DNA from: Paenibacillus_E sp964253085 | Lineage (GTDB): Bacteria; Bacillota; Bacilli; Paenibacillales; NBRC-103111 | Assembly (NCBI RefSeq): GCF_964253085.1 | Contig: NZ_CAXUQH020000001.1 | Location: 3,162,001 to 3,226,000, forward strand | DNA length: 64,000 nt | Direction of reading: 5' to 3' | In this document: positions 17,439-26,675 of the stretch, piece after piece | Numbering within the stretch: the first letter of the stretch is position 1 | Layout: each line of letters starts with the position of its first letter | Translations under genes and position numbers: made by a program | Notes under the pieces: model-generated | Told to the model about the DNA's origin: nothing | Seen by the model: only the letters and a program-made list of their open reading frames with translations | The model's database searches: none

Positions 17439-18839
17439 ATGAGGGCTATGAAAAAAGGACTTATGACATTGATTGGCGTTGCTCTTGTCGGGTCACAGTT
17501 AGTTGCATGTACGAATTCATCTACGAATACACCAGCAAACACAGCCACGAGTACGGAGGGCGCCAAAGCTTCTACACCGAGTCCAGTGGCTGCGAAGCCA
17601 GTCGAGATTACGTGGTGGAACTTTCCGAACTTTCAACCGTTGGATGGGGAAGTTGGGAAATACGAGAAGCAGATTATTGCAGCTTTTAACAAGAAGAATC
17701 CAGAGATTAAAGTCAACTTAGAAATGATTACCTTTGAAGGCGGTCCGCAAAAGCTGAATGTGGCCATCGCATCGAACTCGGCACCAGATGTGATTTACGA
17801 TGCTCCAGGACGTATCATTGACTGGGGTAAGAAGAAGTTACTAGCTCCGCTGAATGACATTGTCACCGAAGATGTGAAGAAAGATATTACACCAGCCTTG
17901 TGGAAGCAATCCATGGTTGGTGACCAGATTTATATGTACCCGATTAATACGGCTCCATTCATGATGGCCGTCAATAAGACGGTATTTGAGAAAATTGGAG
18001 CCCTAGATTTACTACCGCTAAGTCGCCCTGATCGGACGTGGACAGTGGCTGAATATGAGAAAGCCTTGCAAGCCGTGAAGGAGAAAGCGCCTGACATTAT
18101 TCCAACGGGCTTCTTCGCTAAGAGTACGGCAGGAGATCAAGGAACACGTGCTTATATTGCCAACTTAGGTGTGTCGAGGTTCTTGAGTGAGGATAACTCC
18201 AAAGTAGCTATTAATACCGATAATGCCGCGAAAGCATTGGACTGGGTAGCTAAGGCGACGAAGGAGAAGATCAGTGTGTCCGGTTCTGCCTCCTTAGCAG
18301 CTGCGGATGTAAACGATTTATTCTTGCAAGGTAAATTAGCCTTTACTTTGAACTATTCAGCCGTACTGAAAGCGCAGAACGTTCCGCTCAAAAAGGTGCA
18401 ATTCGAAGATATTCTATTGCCATTCCCAACATTAGATGGATCTAAGCCTAAGCTTGAGCCGTATTTGGGCGGTATGGCCGTGTTTAATAACGGAAATGCG
18501 GACAAGATTACTGCTGCGAAGAAGTTAGTTGATTTCATTGCAAATGATCCCGAATATGCAAAGAAGAACTTGATTCAAACCGGCGGATTATCTGCACGTA
18601 CGTCGATTACAGGCCTCTATAGTGATGCCGAGTACAAATACGCAGAAACTGCTCGTCAATTCATCACGGATGCACCGACAATTGCCGATGGTTACGCGGA
18701 AATTCGTACCTTCTGGTTCCCAGAATTGCAACGTGTGTTAACAGGCGCAGCAACAGGTAAGGAAGCATTGGATAGCTTTGCTGCCAAAGCGAACGAGGCC
18801 ATTGCGAAAGCGAAGAAAGATCAAGCAGCTTCCAAATAA
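17439..18839 (+). CDS. Sugar-binding lipoprotein of the sialic-acid operon
   Basis: A 466-aa family-1 solute-binding lipoprotein. The signal peptide ends in GSQLVAC (good lipobox), with a Ser/Thr/Pro-rich linker and mature protein beginning about PVEITWWNFPNF. ATG at 17439 has ACGGGGGTG upstream; the ATG three codons later is an alternative. It heads transporter and nanAEK genes on one strand, so sialic acid (N-acetylneuraminate) or a sialylated sugar is the likely ligand. That assignment rests on operon context, not on binding residues. Confidence 0.85.
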   Translation: MRAMKKGLMTLIGVALVGSQLVACTNSSTNTPANTATSTEGAKASTPSPVAAKPVEITWWNFPNFQPLDGEVGKYEKQIIAAFNKKNPEIKVNLEMITFEGGPQKLNVAIASNSAPDVIYDAPGRIIDWGKKKLLAPLNDIVTEDVKKDITPALWKQSMVGDQIYMYPINTAPFMMAVNKTVFEKIGALDLLPLSRPDRTWTVAEYEKALQAVKEKAPDIIPTGFFAKSTAGDQGTRAYIANLGVSRFLSEDNSKVAINTDNAAKALDWVAKATKEKISVSGSASLAAADVNDLFLQGKLAFTLNYSAVLKAQNVPLKKVQFEDILLPFPTLDGSKPKLEPYLGGMAVFNNGNADKITAAKKLVDFIANDPEYAKKNLIQTGGLSARTSITGLYSDAEYKYAETARQFITDAPTIADGYAEIRTFWFPELQRVLTGAATGKEALDSFAAKANEAIAKAKKDQAASK

Positions 18840-18858
18840 GCACGAGGAATGTTCTCTG

Positions 18859-18890
18859 AGAGTAGAGTGCGATCGTACTCTACTCTTTTC
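18859..18890 (+). terminator. Intercistronic hairpin after binding-protein gene
   Basis: AGAGTAGAGT (18859-18868) is perfectly inverted as ACTCTACTCT (18877-18886) with an eight-base loop and TTTTC after it. It probably attenuates or processes the transcript so that the binding protein exceeds the permeases. Confidence 0.7.
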
Positions 18891-18919
18891 ATCTCAAAAA
18901 AGAAAGGGAGGGAAGAAAC

Positions 18920-19816
18920 ATGGAGGTAACGGTTCGTAAAACCAAAGGTTACATACGTCGAGATTGGCTTATGAGCTATGTCTTTCTACTGCCTGCACTC
19001 GGATTCTTTCTGCTTTTTGTTGCCTATCCCATGGTGAAAGGGATTTATATAAGCTTCTTCGATTACTCCTTGCGTACGTTTAACTTTATAGGATTCGATA
19101 ATTATGTAGATTTGATTCATAATGAAACGTTTCTGAAATCGATGCGAAATACGCTCCTGCTCGTCGTTATAACGGTACCTATTGTGATCGTTTTCTCTCT
19201 TTTCGTAGCGGTTTCGATTTATAAGAAGAAAGAATTTGCTCGGTCATTCTTCAGAGGTGTCTTCTATCTGCCCGCCGTGTCATCTGTTGTTAGTATTACG
19301 GTTGTATGGGGATGGATCTATCATCCGAATTATGGCATTCTCAACTATTTAGGGGGATTAATTGGTCTAGAGCCGATTTCATGGCTAGGTGACCAGCGGA
19401 CAGCTCTACTAGCGATTATCGCTGTTTTGATCACAACCTCAGTGGGTCAGCCAATCATTCTTTACGTGGCTTCCCTAGGCAATATCCCAACTTCATATAT
19501 CGAAGCGGCTGAAATCGACCGTGCGACACCGTGGCAAATCTTTATGAAAATTATTTGGCCCATGCTCATGCCGACCAATCTCTATATTATCGTCATAACG
19601 ACGATCAACACGTTTCAGTGCTTTGCCTTAATTCAATTGCTTACTTCTGGCGGGCCTGTTTATAGTACCTCGACCGTCATGTATGGCGTGTACGAGCAAG
19701 CCTTCGTGCTTGGTCATTTCGGCAGCGCCTCGGCTATGGGCGTATTCCTTGCGATTATTATCGGGGTTATCTCGTTGATTCAATTTAAATTCTTTGGCAG
19801 CGATGTTGAGTACTAG
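18920..19816 (+). CDS. Sugar ABC permease (MalF/UgpA type), sialic-acid operon
   Basis: A 298-aa CUT1 permease with six predicted membrane segments, starting DWLMSYVFLLPALGFFLLFVAYPMVKGIYISFFDYS. The EAA loop is IEAAEIDRATPWQIFMKIIWPMLMP. GGGAGGG precedes the ATG at 18920. It sits between the binding protein and the second permease and is expected to translocate the sugar bound by the lipoprotein. Confidence 0.9.
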   Translation: MEVTVRKTKGYIRRDWLMSYVFLLPALGFFLLFVAYPMVKGIYISFFDYSLRTFNFIGFDNYVDLIHNETFLKSMRNTLLLVVITVPIVIVFSLFVAVSIYKKKEFARSFFRGVFYLPAVSSVVSITVVWGWIYHPNYGILNYLGGLIGLEPISWLGDQRTALLAIIAVLITTSVGQPIILYVASLGNIPTSYIEAAEIDRATPWQIFMKIIWPMLMPTNLYIIVITTINTFQCFALIQLLTSGGPVYSTSTVMYGVYEQAFVLGHFGSASAMGVFLAIIIGVISLIQFKFFGSDVEY

Positions 19817-19827
19817 GAGGGGACATC

Positions 19828-20658
19828 ATGAAAGTAAACGCTGGGCAAAGGGTATTTAACGGATTTTCTACGCTATTATTGATCCTTTCTACGTTGTTTT
19901 TTATATTTCCGTTTTATTGGATTGTGACAGGTGCCTTTAAATTTCAAACGGTGGCAACACAAATTCCGCCAGAATGGTTCCCGCTCAAACCGACCTTACA
20001 GAACTGGGCGGATTTGTTTAAGAATCCGGTATGGCGTTGGACGTTAAACAGCTTCGTCATTGCAGTGGTTGAAATGTTCGCTGTCTGTCTGGTTTCCGCT
20101 TCTGCCGGATATGTCCTGGCTAAGAAGTTGTTCCCTGGCCGGAAAATCATTTTTACCATGTTCATCGCTGCGATGGCTTTACCGAAACAAGTGATTCTTG
20201 TTCCGCTCTTTACGATGTTGGCTGACTTCGGATGGGTCAATACGTATCATGGACTTATTTTACCAGCGATTGGTTGGCCATTTGGTGTGTTCTTGATGAA
20301 ACAATTCGCTCAGACTGTACCAGGGGAGTTAATTGAAGCGGCGAAGATTGATGGCTGCTCCGAAATCCGACTATTCTCCACGATTATCTTGCCATTGCTT
20401 AAACCAGCGCTAGGAGCGCTTGCAATCTTTACTTTCATTGCCTCTTGGAACGACTATTTCAGTCAGCTCATTATGACGAGGTCAACCTCGATGATGACAC
20501 TGCCGCTAGGGGTAGCGACGATGCAAGGCGAATTTACGACCAACTACGGAATCATGATGGCAGGAGCGGCACTCGCGTCTGTTCCAATGATTACGATCTT
20601 TCTCGTGTTCCAAAAAGCCTTTACACAAGGGATTACGATGGGTGCGGTCAAGGGTTAA
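19828..20658 (+). CDS. Sugar ABC permease (MalG/UgpE type), sialic-acid operon
   Basis: A 276-aa CUT1 permease. The EAA loop is IEAAKIDGCSEIRLFSTIILPLLKP and the C-terminus FTQGITMGAVKG is typical of MalG-type proteins. AGGAGG lies six bases before the ATG, 11 bp after the first permease stop. No ATPase gene follows; the next gene is nanA. Together with the lipoprotein this forms a complete importer except for the ATPase. Confidence 0.9.
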   Translation: MKVNAGQRVFNGFSTLLLILSTLFFIFPFYWIVTGAFKFQTVATQIPPEWFPLKPTLQNWADLFKNPVWRWTLNSFVIAVVEMFAVCLVSASAGYVLAKKLFPGRKIIFTMFIAAMALPKQVILVPLFTMLADFGWVNTYHGLILPAIGWPFGVFLMKQFAQTVPGELIEAAKIDGCSEIRLFSTIILPLLKPALGALAIFTFIASWNDYFSQLIMTRSTSMMTLPLGVATMQGEFTTNYGIMMAGAALASVPMITIFLVFQKAFTQGITMGAVKG

Positions 20659-20740
20659 GGGTGCTGTAGTGGGATGGAAGATAACAGTTAGCAAACATGA
20701 ACACAATTCTATTTAGTCCAACATTCGGAGGAAAACACAG

Positions 20741-21658
20741 ATGAAATCTTATGATTTAGAACCATTCCGCGGTATTATTATCGCCTTATATGCAAGTTAC
20801 GATGAGCAGGGAGAAATGAATACAGACGCTGTGCGTCGATTAGCTCGTTATTATGCCTCGACTGGTGTGAAGGGGCTTTATGTAGGCGGCAGTTCAGGAG
20901 AGGGGATGCTTCAAACGGTTGAAGAACGCAAGCTAATCCTTGCGGCTGTGATGGAGGAAGTTGGCGATGAGCTGACGATCATTGCTCATGTGGGAGCAGC
21001 TGCCACGCGAGATAGTGTCGAGCTTGCTAAACATGCAGCGGAAGTTGGGGCACATGCGGTTTCAGCGGTTCCTGCGATTTATTATCGTTTGTCACCTGAT
21101 AGTGTGGAGGGGCATTGGCAGGCGATCATTGACAGTACTTCGCTGCCGTTCATCATTTATCATATCCCGCAAACGACGGGCTTTCATTTATCGAAGAGTC
21201 TGTTAACGAAAATGGCCGCACAGGACAAGGTTATCGGTGTGAAAATTTCGGCTGAAAGCACCTTTGAGTTGCAGCAATTCAAAGCGGCGGGAGACAGTGA
21301 GTTTCTCGTATTCAACGGACCTGATGAGCAGTATTTAGCTGGACGCAGTATTGGCGCAGACGGAGGCATTGGCGGAACTTATGGGGTGATGCCGGAGCTT
21401 TTCCTCAAAATTGAGCAATGCTATGTGGCAGGAAATATGCGCGAAGCACAGGAATGGCAGTTCAAGGTAAACGAGCTCATTGTTGAATTACTGTCATTCC
21501 CATCCTTGTACGGGGCTTGCAAAGCGATTCTAAAGCTGCGTGGTTACGATATTGGAGAGCCGAGAATGCCGTTATTACCTTGCACTTCGGGGGATCAAGG
21601 ACGAATCGAAGAGTTGAATACGCGAATCATGACGCTGGTTGAGCTGGCAAAGTCATAA
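20741..21658 (+). CDS. nanA: N-acetylneuraminate lyase
   Basis: A 305-aa DHDPS/NAL-family aldolase that splits N-acetylneuraminate into ManNAc and pyruvate in the cytoplasm. The GSSGE motif (50-54) binds the pyruvate carboxylate, YYRLSPD is the substrate loop, Tyr140 (FIIYHIP) is the catalytic Tyr, and Lys168 (GVKIS) is the Schiff-base Lys. Length is normal. CGGAGGAAAAC precedes the ATG. The downstream nanE and nanK genes and the sialidase make the NAL assignment firm against dihydrodipicolinate synthase. Confidence 0.93.
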   Translation: MKSYDLEPFRGIIIALYASYDEQGEMNTDAVRRLARYYASTGVKGLYVGGSSGEGMLQTVEERKLILAAVMEEVGDELTIIAHVGAAATRDSVELAKHAAEVGAHAVSAVPAIYYRLSPDSVEGHWQAIIDSTSLPFIIYHIPQTTGFHLSKSLLTKMAAQDKVIGVKISAESTFELQQFKAAGDSEFLVFNGPDEQYLAGRSIGADGGIGGTYGVMPELFLKIEQCYVAGNMREAQEWQFKVNELIVELLSFPSLYGACKAILKLRGYDIGEPRMPLLPCTSGDQGRIEELNTRIMTLVELAKS

Positions 21659-21674
21659 GAGAGGAGCGATTCGG

Positions 21675-22355
21675 ATGGAACGTAGAGAAATATTTCCTGT
21701 GAGCGGCTTGATCGTTTCTTGTCAGGCATTGGAGCATGAACCTCTTCATGGCGGGGATGCAATGGCGAAAATGGCGAGAGCAGCTGTCCAGTCGGGTGCC
21801 ATTGGCATTCGGACGAACGGAGTTCACGATATTTTAATGATTAAAAAAGAAGTAGACGTGCCTGTGATTGGACTTATCAAAAGAGATATGCCTGGCTCCA
21901 GTGTGTTTATTACACCAACTTTGGACGAAGTAAAAGCCATCATAATGGCTGGTGCAGATATCGTAGCGCTGGATGTAACGAATCGAGAAGACCGATTGGA
22001 AGCGGTGAAACCGCTAATCGAATGGGCTCACGAAATGGGAGCTGCTGTTATGGCGGATATTTCAACCTTGGAAGAAGGAATGGCAGCAGAAGCACTAGGT
22101 GTCGATTGCATCGGGACGACCCTTGCCGGCTACACACCGTACAGCACGCAGCAAGAAGGGCCTGACTTCGAATTGCTTGAACAGCTATGTGCAAAAGTTA
22201 GCGTCCCTGTTGTAGCAGAAGGCCGGATCTGGACACCGGAGGAAGCGGTGAAAGCGATTGCCTGCGGCGCCGCCTATGTCGTGGTTGGGAGTGCGATTAC
22301 ACGACCGCAGCTCATTACAGAGCGTTATATTAAGGCGTTGAATCAACGCGGCTAG
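21675..22355 (+). CDS. nanE: N-acetylmannosamine-6-phosphate 2-epimerase
   Basis: A 226-aa TIM-barrel enzyme converting ManNAc-6-P to GlcNAc-6-P. Family segments include SGLIVSCQALEHEPLHG, GAIGIRTNGVHDI, PVIGLIKRDMPGSSVFITPT, MADISTLEEG and VAEGRIWTPEEA. ATG at 21675 is chosen because GAGAGGAG lies upstream; an earlier in-frame start would overlap nanA. It is 16 bp downstream of nanA and 10 bp upstream of nanK. Confidence 0.94.
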   Translation: MERREIFPVSGLIVSCQALEHEPLHGGDAMAKMARAAVQSGAIGIRTNGVHDILMIKKEVDVPVIGLIKRDMPGSSVFITPTLDEVKAIIMAGADIVALDVTNREDRLEAVKPLIEWAHEMGAAVMADISTLEEGMAAEALGVDCIGTTLAGYTPYSTQQEGPDFELLEQLCAKVSVPVVAEGRIWTPEEAVKAIACGAAYVVVGSAITRPQLITERYIKALNQRG

Positions 22356-22365
22356 GGGGATTCTA

Positions 22366-23322
22366 ATGGAAGAGTATGGGTATAACCCCCTAGCGGATTA
22401 CGTGATTGGCGTTGATGTTGGCGGTACCAAGATCAACGCTGGCCTCGTAAATGCACAAGGTGATGTGTTAGGTATGGTTAGCTTGGCGACAATGGCGGGC
22501 GAAGTGAGCACGGTAGATCGAATTGAGAAAGCCATTCGAGAGGTGATTGCGGAAGGCGAAAGATCAATGCCGGGCTTGTGCTTGAAAGGCATTGGTGTCG
22601 GTAGTGCAGGGCAAATCGATTGGGAGAAGGGCTCGATTCGCTCAGCGTCTGAACTGATTCCCGGCTATGCGGGAACGGCGCTTAAGGACATTCTTCAGGA
22701 GCACTTTCAGCTGCCTGTCATCGTCGATAACGATGTGAATGTGCTCGCACTGACGGAGAAACTTTTGGGAGCTGGACGAGGTGCGGAACATTTCCTGTGT
22801 CTTGCACTTGGGACTGGGGTTGGCGGTGCGCTCGTTGTCGATGGCCGACTCGTCCACGGCGCATGGGGCGGTGGCGGTGAACTTGGCCACATTTCGGTTG
22901 ATTTCGGCGGAATCCCTTGTGTATGCGGCGGGATTGGATGTTTGGAACAATATGCGTCAGGGACTTCGATTGCGAGGCGAATGCGCGAGAAGCTTGCCCA
23001 AATGGGTCAACCTGATGACACGGTGGATACGCGCGAAGTGTTTGCCCGGTGGAACGCAGGAGAGTCGACGGCGAATGAGCTGATGCAGGAAACCTTGGCG
23101 GCTCTAGGATCGGCCATTGCCTCTTACATCCATATGTTTAATCCCTCGTTAATCGTGATTGGCGGCGGGGTAGCCGAAGCAGGTGAGCGCTTGTTTGCGG
23201 AGTTGCGGAAAGAAGTAGCACGTAGATCTATGCCTTCCATGTTGGATGGTGTTCGAATTGAGCCAGCTTATCGTGGCAATTGGGGCGGTATGATTGGCGC
23301 AGCACTGCAATTGTGGGAATGA
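22366..23322 (+). CDS. nanK: ROK-family N-acetylmannosamine kinase
   Basis: A 318-aa ROK kinase. The ATP-binding motif DVGGTKINAG, catalytic Asp in VIVDNDVN, conserved ALGTGVGGALV and the zinc site CVCGGIGCLEQY are all present, with GHISVDFGG supplying the His. ROK sequences alone do not separate ManNAc kinase from glucokinase; position directly after nanE supports phosphorylation of ManNAc at O-6. Ribosome binding site is a run of Gs eight bases before the ATG at 22366. Confidence 0.88.
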   Translation: MEEYGYNPLADYVIGVDVGGTKINAGLVNAQGDVLGMVSLATMAGEVSTVDRIEKAIREVIAEGERSMPGLCLKGIGVGSAGQIDWEKGSIRSASELIPGYAGTALKDILQEHFQLPVIVDNDVNVLALTEKLLGAGRGAEHFLCLALGTGVGGALVVDGRLVHGAWGGGGELGHISVDFGGIPCVCGGIGCLEQYASGTSIARRMREKLAQMGQPDDTVDTREVFARWNAGESTANELMQETLAALGSAIASYIHMFNPSLIVIGGGVAEAGERLFAELRKEVARRSMPSMLDGVRIEPAYRGNWGGMIGAALQLWE

Positions 23323-23613
23323 AAGTGATGGAAGAACGAGCATAGATGAGAGGACAGTCTCTGTTTTATCGTATAACGCGATAGAGCGGGGGCTTTTTGT
23401 ATTTTTAGAGTAAATAACGTGAAGGTTGGTCAAAAAAGAGCCCCTGAAAGTCAAGTTCGAGGGATTATCAAGGAAGAGAAGACGCTCTATGATAGAGCTA
23501 GTCGGGCAGGTGGATGCCTGTTCACGAATAGGAGGAAGGGAGGTAGCTTGCAAGCTAAGGTTGGAAAAAGAAAAAGATTCGCCAATAGACGAGTGAGAGG
23601 AAGGTAATTATTT
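23323..23613. other. Gap before sialidase with perfect 14-bp palindrome
   Basis: This 291-bp gap has no convincing gene. TAGCTTGCAAGCTA at 23544-23557 is a perfect 14-bp palindrome 57 bp before the sialidase start and could be an operator. A weak hairpin near 23357-23400 (ATCG/CGAT stem followed by GGGGGCTTTTTG) may end the nanK transcript. No clear -35/-10 pair was found. Confidence 0.4.
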
Positions 23614-25263
23614 ATGACTACAGTAACGAAGGTTATTCGAGTGCTGCTCTGTATGACCGTACTTATGACGGCGCTTACTTTTCAAGGTAACCCCGCAGAA
23701 GCATCCGTTCCTGCAGGTATTCTGAACTATGCGATTAACAGCACATTTAATGGAACGACGGACTACGTGGACAAAACGGCAGATCGTACCGTGGTTTCAT
23801 CACTAACGCAAGGCTCCATCTCGGTAAAGTTTAAATCGACGAGCACGGCCGTTGCCAAGACGTTCCTTAGTGTATCGGATACCAATGATCCTTCAAGTAA
23901 TTTATCTTTCACCATGAATAATGGGACGGTTTATTTCGAAAATCGAGAAAATGGCAGCTATGCCACACAGCTTAGCGCTTCAGGGACCTACAACGATGGG
24001 AATTGGCATACAGCGGTACTCACGGTTGGCTCTTCTGGAACGAAAATTTACGTGGATGGCTATCAAAAAGCGAGTTCGGCATCAACCAGCTTTTTCACCA
24101 ATGTGACGAATATCAATGGTATGTGGGTGGGGCGAAATGTAGACAGCGGTGGTGGCCAGTGGTACTATTCGGGCACACTTGATTTTGTGAACGTTTACAA
24201 TGTGGCACTGACTGCTGCACAGGTCAAAGAATTAGCGTTCCTAACGGAACAAACGCTGTTTACGACAAGCGATGGCTTGGGCTATGGTCAGTATCGCATT
24301 CCCAGCATTGTCGTAAGTGCAAGCGGCACGGTGCTCGTTGCGGCAGAAGCTCGTACTGGCGGAGATCAAACGCCAACTGATATCGTCTTTAAGCGAAGCA
24401 CGGATGGTGGAACAACGTTCTCGAGTCAAGTTATCCTGGCGCCTGGTAAATCGCAAGGTTACGCCGAAATGAATCCCATGCTCCTTGCAGAGAATACGGG
24501 CACGCGAGTGCACTTGCTGTGGAGCAGATGGATTTGGGGTAACTGCCAGTACTTCATCCGTACGAGTAACGATGACGGTGTAACGTGGGGGGCGGCGCAA
24601 GATATTACGTCTGTCCTGACACCGTACAAAACGGTGGGCAACGCGAAATATTTTGCTAACCTAGCGGGTGCTGGCATGGGACCGGGCCACGGGATTCAAA
24701 TGAGTAATGGCGTACTGCTCGTTCCGATTTATATCACGACGTCAAATTGGACGAATTCAACCGTAGCCTCGATTTATAGCACGGACAACGGTGTGACGTG
24801 GAATGCAGGCTCGAAAGTGCCAAATCCATCCGGGTTTTCGCTCATACACGAGAATATGATGGTACAACTGTCCGATGGCAAGTTGATGACGAATATGCGA
24901 AATCCGGGCAGTGATTATCGTGCTGTATCCACATCCACGGGGGTTAATGGAACTTGGAGCACGCCGGTATCGGATACCACCTTAATTGACCCCATCGTAG
25001 CAGGAAGTATACAGCGATATGATGCTTCTACGATTTTGTTTACAAACCCAGCGAACACGAGTACACGTACCAATATGACGATTCGGATGAGCAATGACGA
25101 TGCGTCCACTTGGTATAAGTCCAAAGAAATTTATGCTGGAACAAATGGCTACTCGGATATTGGTGTTGCGCCTGATAAAACCATATTCGTCTTGTACGAA
25201 AAGCCTGCGGGCAGTAAAATCGCGTTAGCGCGCATGAGTAAAGCGTGGATTGAAGCGCCATAA
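23614..25263 (+). CDS. nanH: Secreted exo-alpha-sialidase with LamG-like domain
   Basis: A 549-aa secreted sialidase. A signal peptide (about 1-30, cleavage after AEA) leads to a concanavalin/LamG-like domain (about 40-205, with GNWHTAVLTV and KIYVDGYQK), probably carbohydrate binding. The six-bladed sialidase propeller follows. Its first arginine is in YRIPSIV (Arg228). Asp-boxes include STDGGTTF, SNDDGVTW, STDNGVTW and SNDDASTW. There is no anchor or SLH domain, so it should be released. It would free sialic acid from host or environmental glycans for the importer upstream. AGAGGAAGG precedes the ATG at 23614. Confidence 0.92.
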   Translation: MTTVTKVIRVLLCMTVLMTALTFQGNPAEASVPAGILNYAINSTFNGTTDYVDKTADRTVVSSLTQGSISVKFKSTSTAVAKTFLSVSDTNDPSSNLSFTMNNGTVYFENRENGSYATQLSASGTYNDGNWHTAVLTVGSSGTKIYVDGYQKASSASTSFFTNVTNINGMWVGRNVDSGGGQWYYSGTLDFVNVYNVALTAAQVKELAFLTEQTLFTTSDGLGYGQYRIPSIVVSASGTVLVAAEARTGGDQTPTDIVFKRSTDGGTTFSSQVILAPGKSQGYAEMNPMLLAENTGTRVHLLWSRWIWGNCQYFIRTSNDDGVTWGAAQDITSVLTPYKTVGNAKYFANLAGAGMGPGHGIQMSNGVLLVPIYITTSNWTNSTVASIYSTDNGVTWNAGSKVPNPSGFSLIHENMMVQLSDGKLMTNMRNPGSDYRAVSTSTGVNGTWSTPVSDTTLIDPIVAGSIQRYDASTILFTNPANTSTRTNMTIRMSNDDASTWYKSKEIYAGTNGYSDIGVAPDKTIFVLYEKPAGSKIALARMSKAWIEAP

Positions 25264-25424
25264 GCCGACTGGGGCTGCGATCGAATGGTACGATCATAAT
25301 CTTAGACTCGATATGGATCGCGGACCTCGTAAAACTGTCATAATCACCGAGCACAAAACCGTTAAAACCGAACAATACGCCAACCATGAATTTGCCATAA
25401 ATGATGTTGGATGCGTCTTTCGGA

Positions 25425-25615
25425 GTTTAACTGAAAACCTCCATCTATTTTCGTCCAAAAAGGCTGGTCTGGTTGATTAGATGGAAAAAGTACAGTTAAA
25501 CTACCCGTGATCGGCTGTTTCAGCTAAATCAGGCGAAATTAACTGTACAAAATCCATCTAGTTGATCGGATTTGATAAAATAGGGAGGATTAGCTGTAGT
25601 TTTTACAGTTAGATG
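25425..25615. repeat. Composite palindromic intergenic repeat, copy B
   Basis: It lies between convergent genes. TCCATCTA (25440-25447) is inverted as TAGATGGA (25478-25485). GTACAGTTAA (25490-25499) is inverted as TTAACTGTAC (25539-25548). TTAGCTGTAGTTTTTACAG at 25590-25608 is identical to copy A. The region 25264-25424 holds nothing I can name. Confidence 0.7.
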
Positions 25616-25678
25616 TGCCGGATGGTGCCGAACCGAATCGAATCCCTCTCGGCGGAGCCAGGAAAGCGCTGGCTAGAC

Positions 25679-25705
25679 AAGAAGCTGATCATAGATCAGC
25701 TTCTT
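25679..25705. terminator. Bidirectional terminator hairpin
   Basis: AAGAAGCTGATC pairs with GATCAGCTTCTT around a three-base loop, with T-rich flank on both strands. It sits immediately after the AraC gene stop on the minus strand and also faces the sialidase transcript. Confidence 0.75.
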
Positions 25706-25707
25706 TG

Positions 25708-26508
25708 TCATTTCCTTCGCCAGTTCCCGTGCCGGTAATCGGAAGGCGTGGTGCCTGTTGTGCTTTTGAACACGCGAGCAAAATGAAACGAGTTCTTGAA
25801 CCCGCAGCGCATAGCGATTTCGCCAATGGTTAAGCCGGTTTGCGTCAGTAACTCGTTAGCCCGGAGAATGCGATAGTTCCATACGAATTTGATCGGTGTG
25901 ATACCTTCGTGCTTACGGAATAAACGAACTAAATGCTCTGGGGAAAGTCCGACTTCCTCGGCAATGCCTTCCAGCGAGAGATGATCATGGAATTGTTGCT
26001 CGATGTATTGCTTCGCATGTAGAACTGAAGGGTGCGTATGCTGCATATGATTGCTAGTCGATTCTGCGATAAATAACTGAATAGCCGCTAGTCCCAGACT
26101 GCAAAGGGTTTCCGAGGCCGCATCGTAACGTAATCTTAAGGAAATCAGGATGTCCGTTAAGCGATTCATCTCTTCACTTATGGCTTGTGTATGTGGCAAT
26201 TGCTCCAATTGGTCGCGTTGATGCTCCGAAAGCTCACCAACATGAACGGCTATCCAGCGATGCCAGGTTTCTTGCTCCTTCGCGAACAAGAACTGTTCTT
26301 GATGTCCTGGTTTCAGGAGAATCACTTGCCCAGGTTGAATCGTATGAGGAACCTCATCAATGTACACGGTCATTGCGCCAGTATGCAGCAAGACTAGCTG
26401 CAGATCCGCTTGAATACGGGGGCCGAATCGACTGCCAGGAGGGTACACGACGGTTCCTCCAACTGCAGCCTGTACTTTAGGGATGTGAATAGTGGGTTCT
26501 GAGGTCAT
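25708..26508 (-). CDS. AraC-family regulator with cupin sensor domain
   Basis: A 266-aa one-component regulator. The N-terminal 130 residues look like an AraC-type cupin (GSRFGPRIQADLQLVLLHTGAMTVYIDEVPHTIQPGQVILLKPGHQEQF). The C-terminal double HTH reads IAEEVGLSPEHLVRLFRKHEGITP and IAMRCGFKNSFHFARVFKSTTGTTPSDYR. ATG at 26508 has AAAAGGA eight bases upstream; an in-frame ATG 22 codons earlier lacks a site. It is divergent from the PhyH-like gene across 167 bp and probably controls it. Confidence 0.88.
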   Translation of the reverse strand: MTSEPTIHIPKVQAAVGGTVVYPPGSRFGPRIQADLQLVLLHTGAMTVYIDEVPHTIQPGQVILLKPGHQEQFLFAKEQETWHRWIAVHVGELSEHQRDQLEQLPHTQAISEEMNRLTDILISLRLRYDAASETLCSLGLAAIQLFIAESTSNHMQHTHPSVLHAKQYIEQQFHDHLSLEGIAEEVGLSPEHLVRLFRKHEGITPIKFVWNYRILRANELLTQTGLTIGEIAMRCGFKNSFHFARVFKSTTGTTPSDYRHGNWRRK

Positions 26509-26675
26509 GATTAGGGTCCTTTTCGATGATTTGATGGAAGAGGATTTCAACTTTTCTATTTTCATGAATATCAATTACAGATATATAATCATCAATCACA
26601 GCCATGTTCGAAATGGGAGTGCTTCTGTATGCTAAGTATAGAGCTAGAGCTTATATTTTGAAAGGGGAACTGAAT

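Noticed and set aside
23419..23607. 62-codon frame before the sialidase
   Set aside because: Very basic, low-complexity product, no convincing ribosome binding site, and it spans the probable promoter region of the sialidase.
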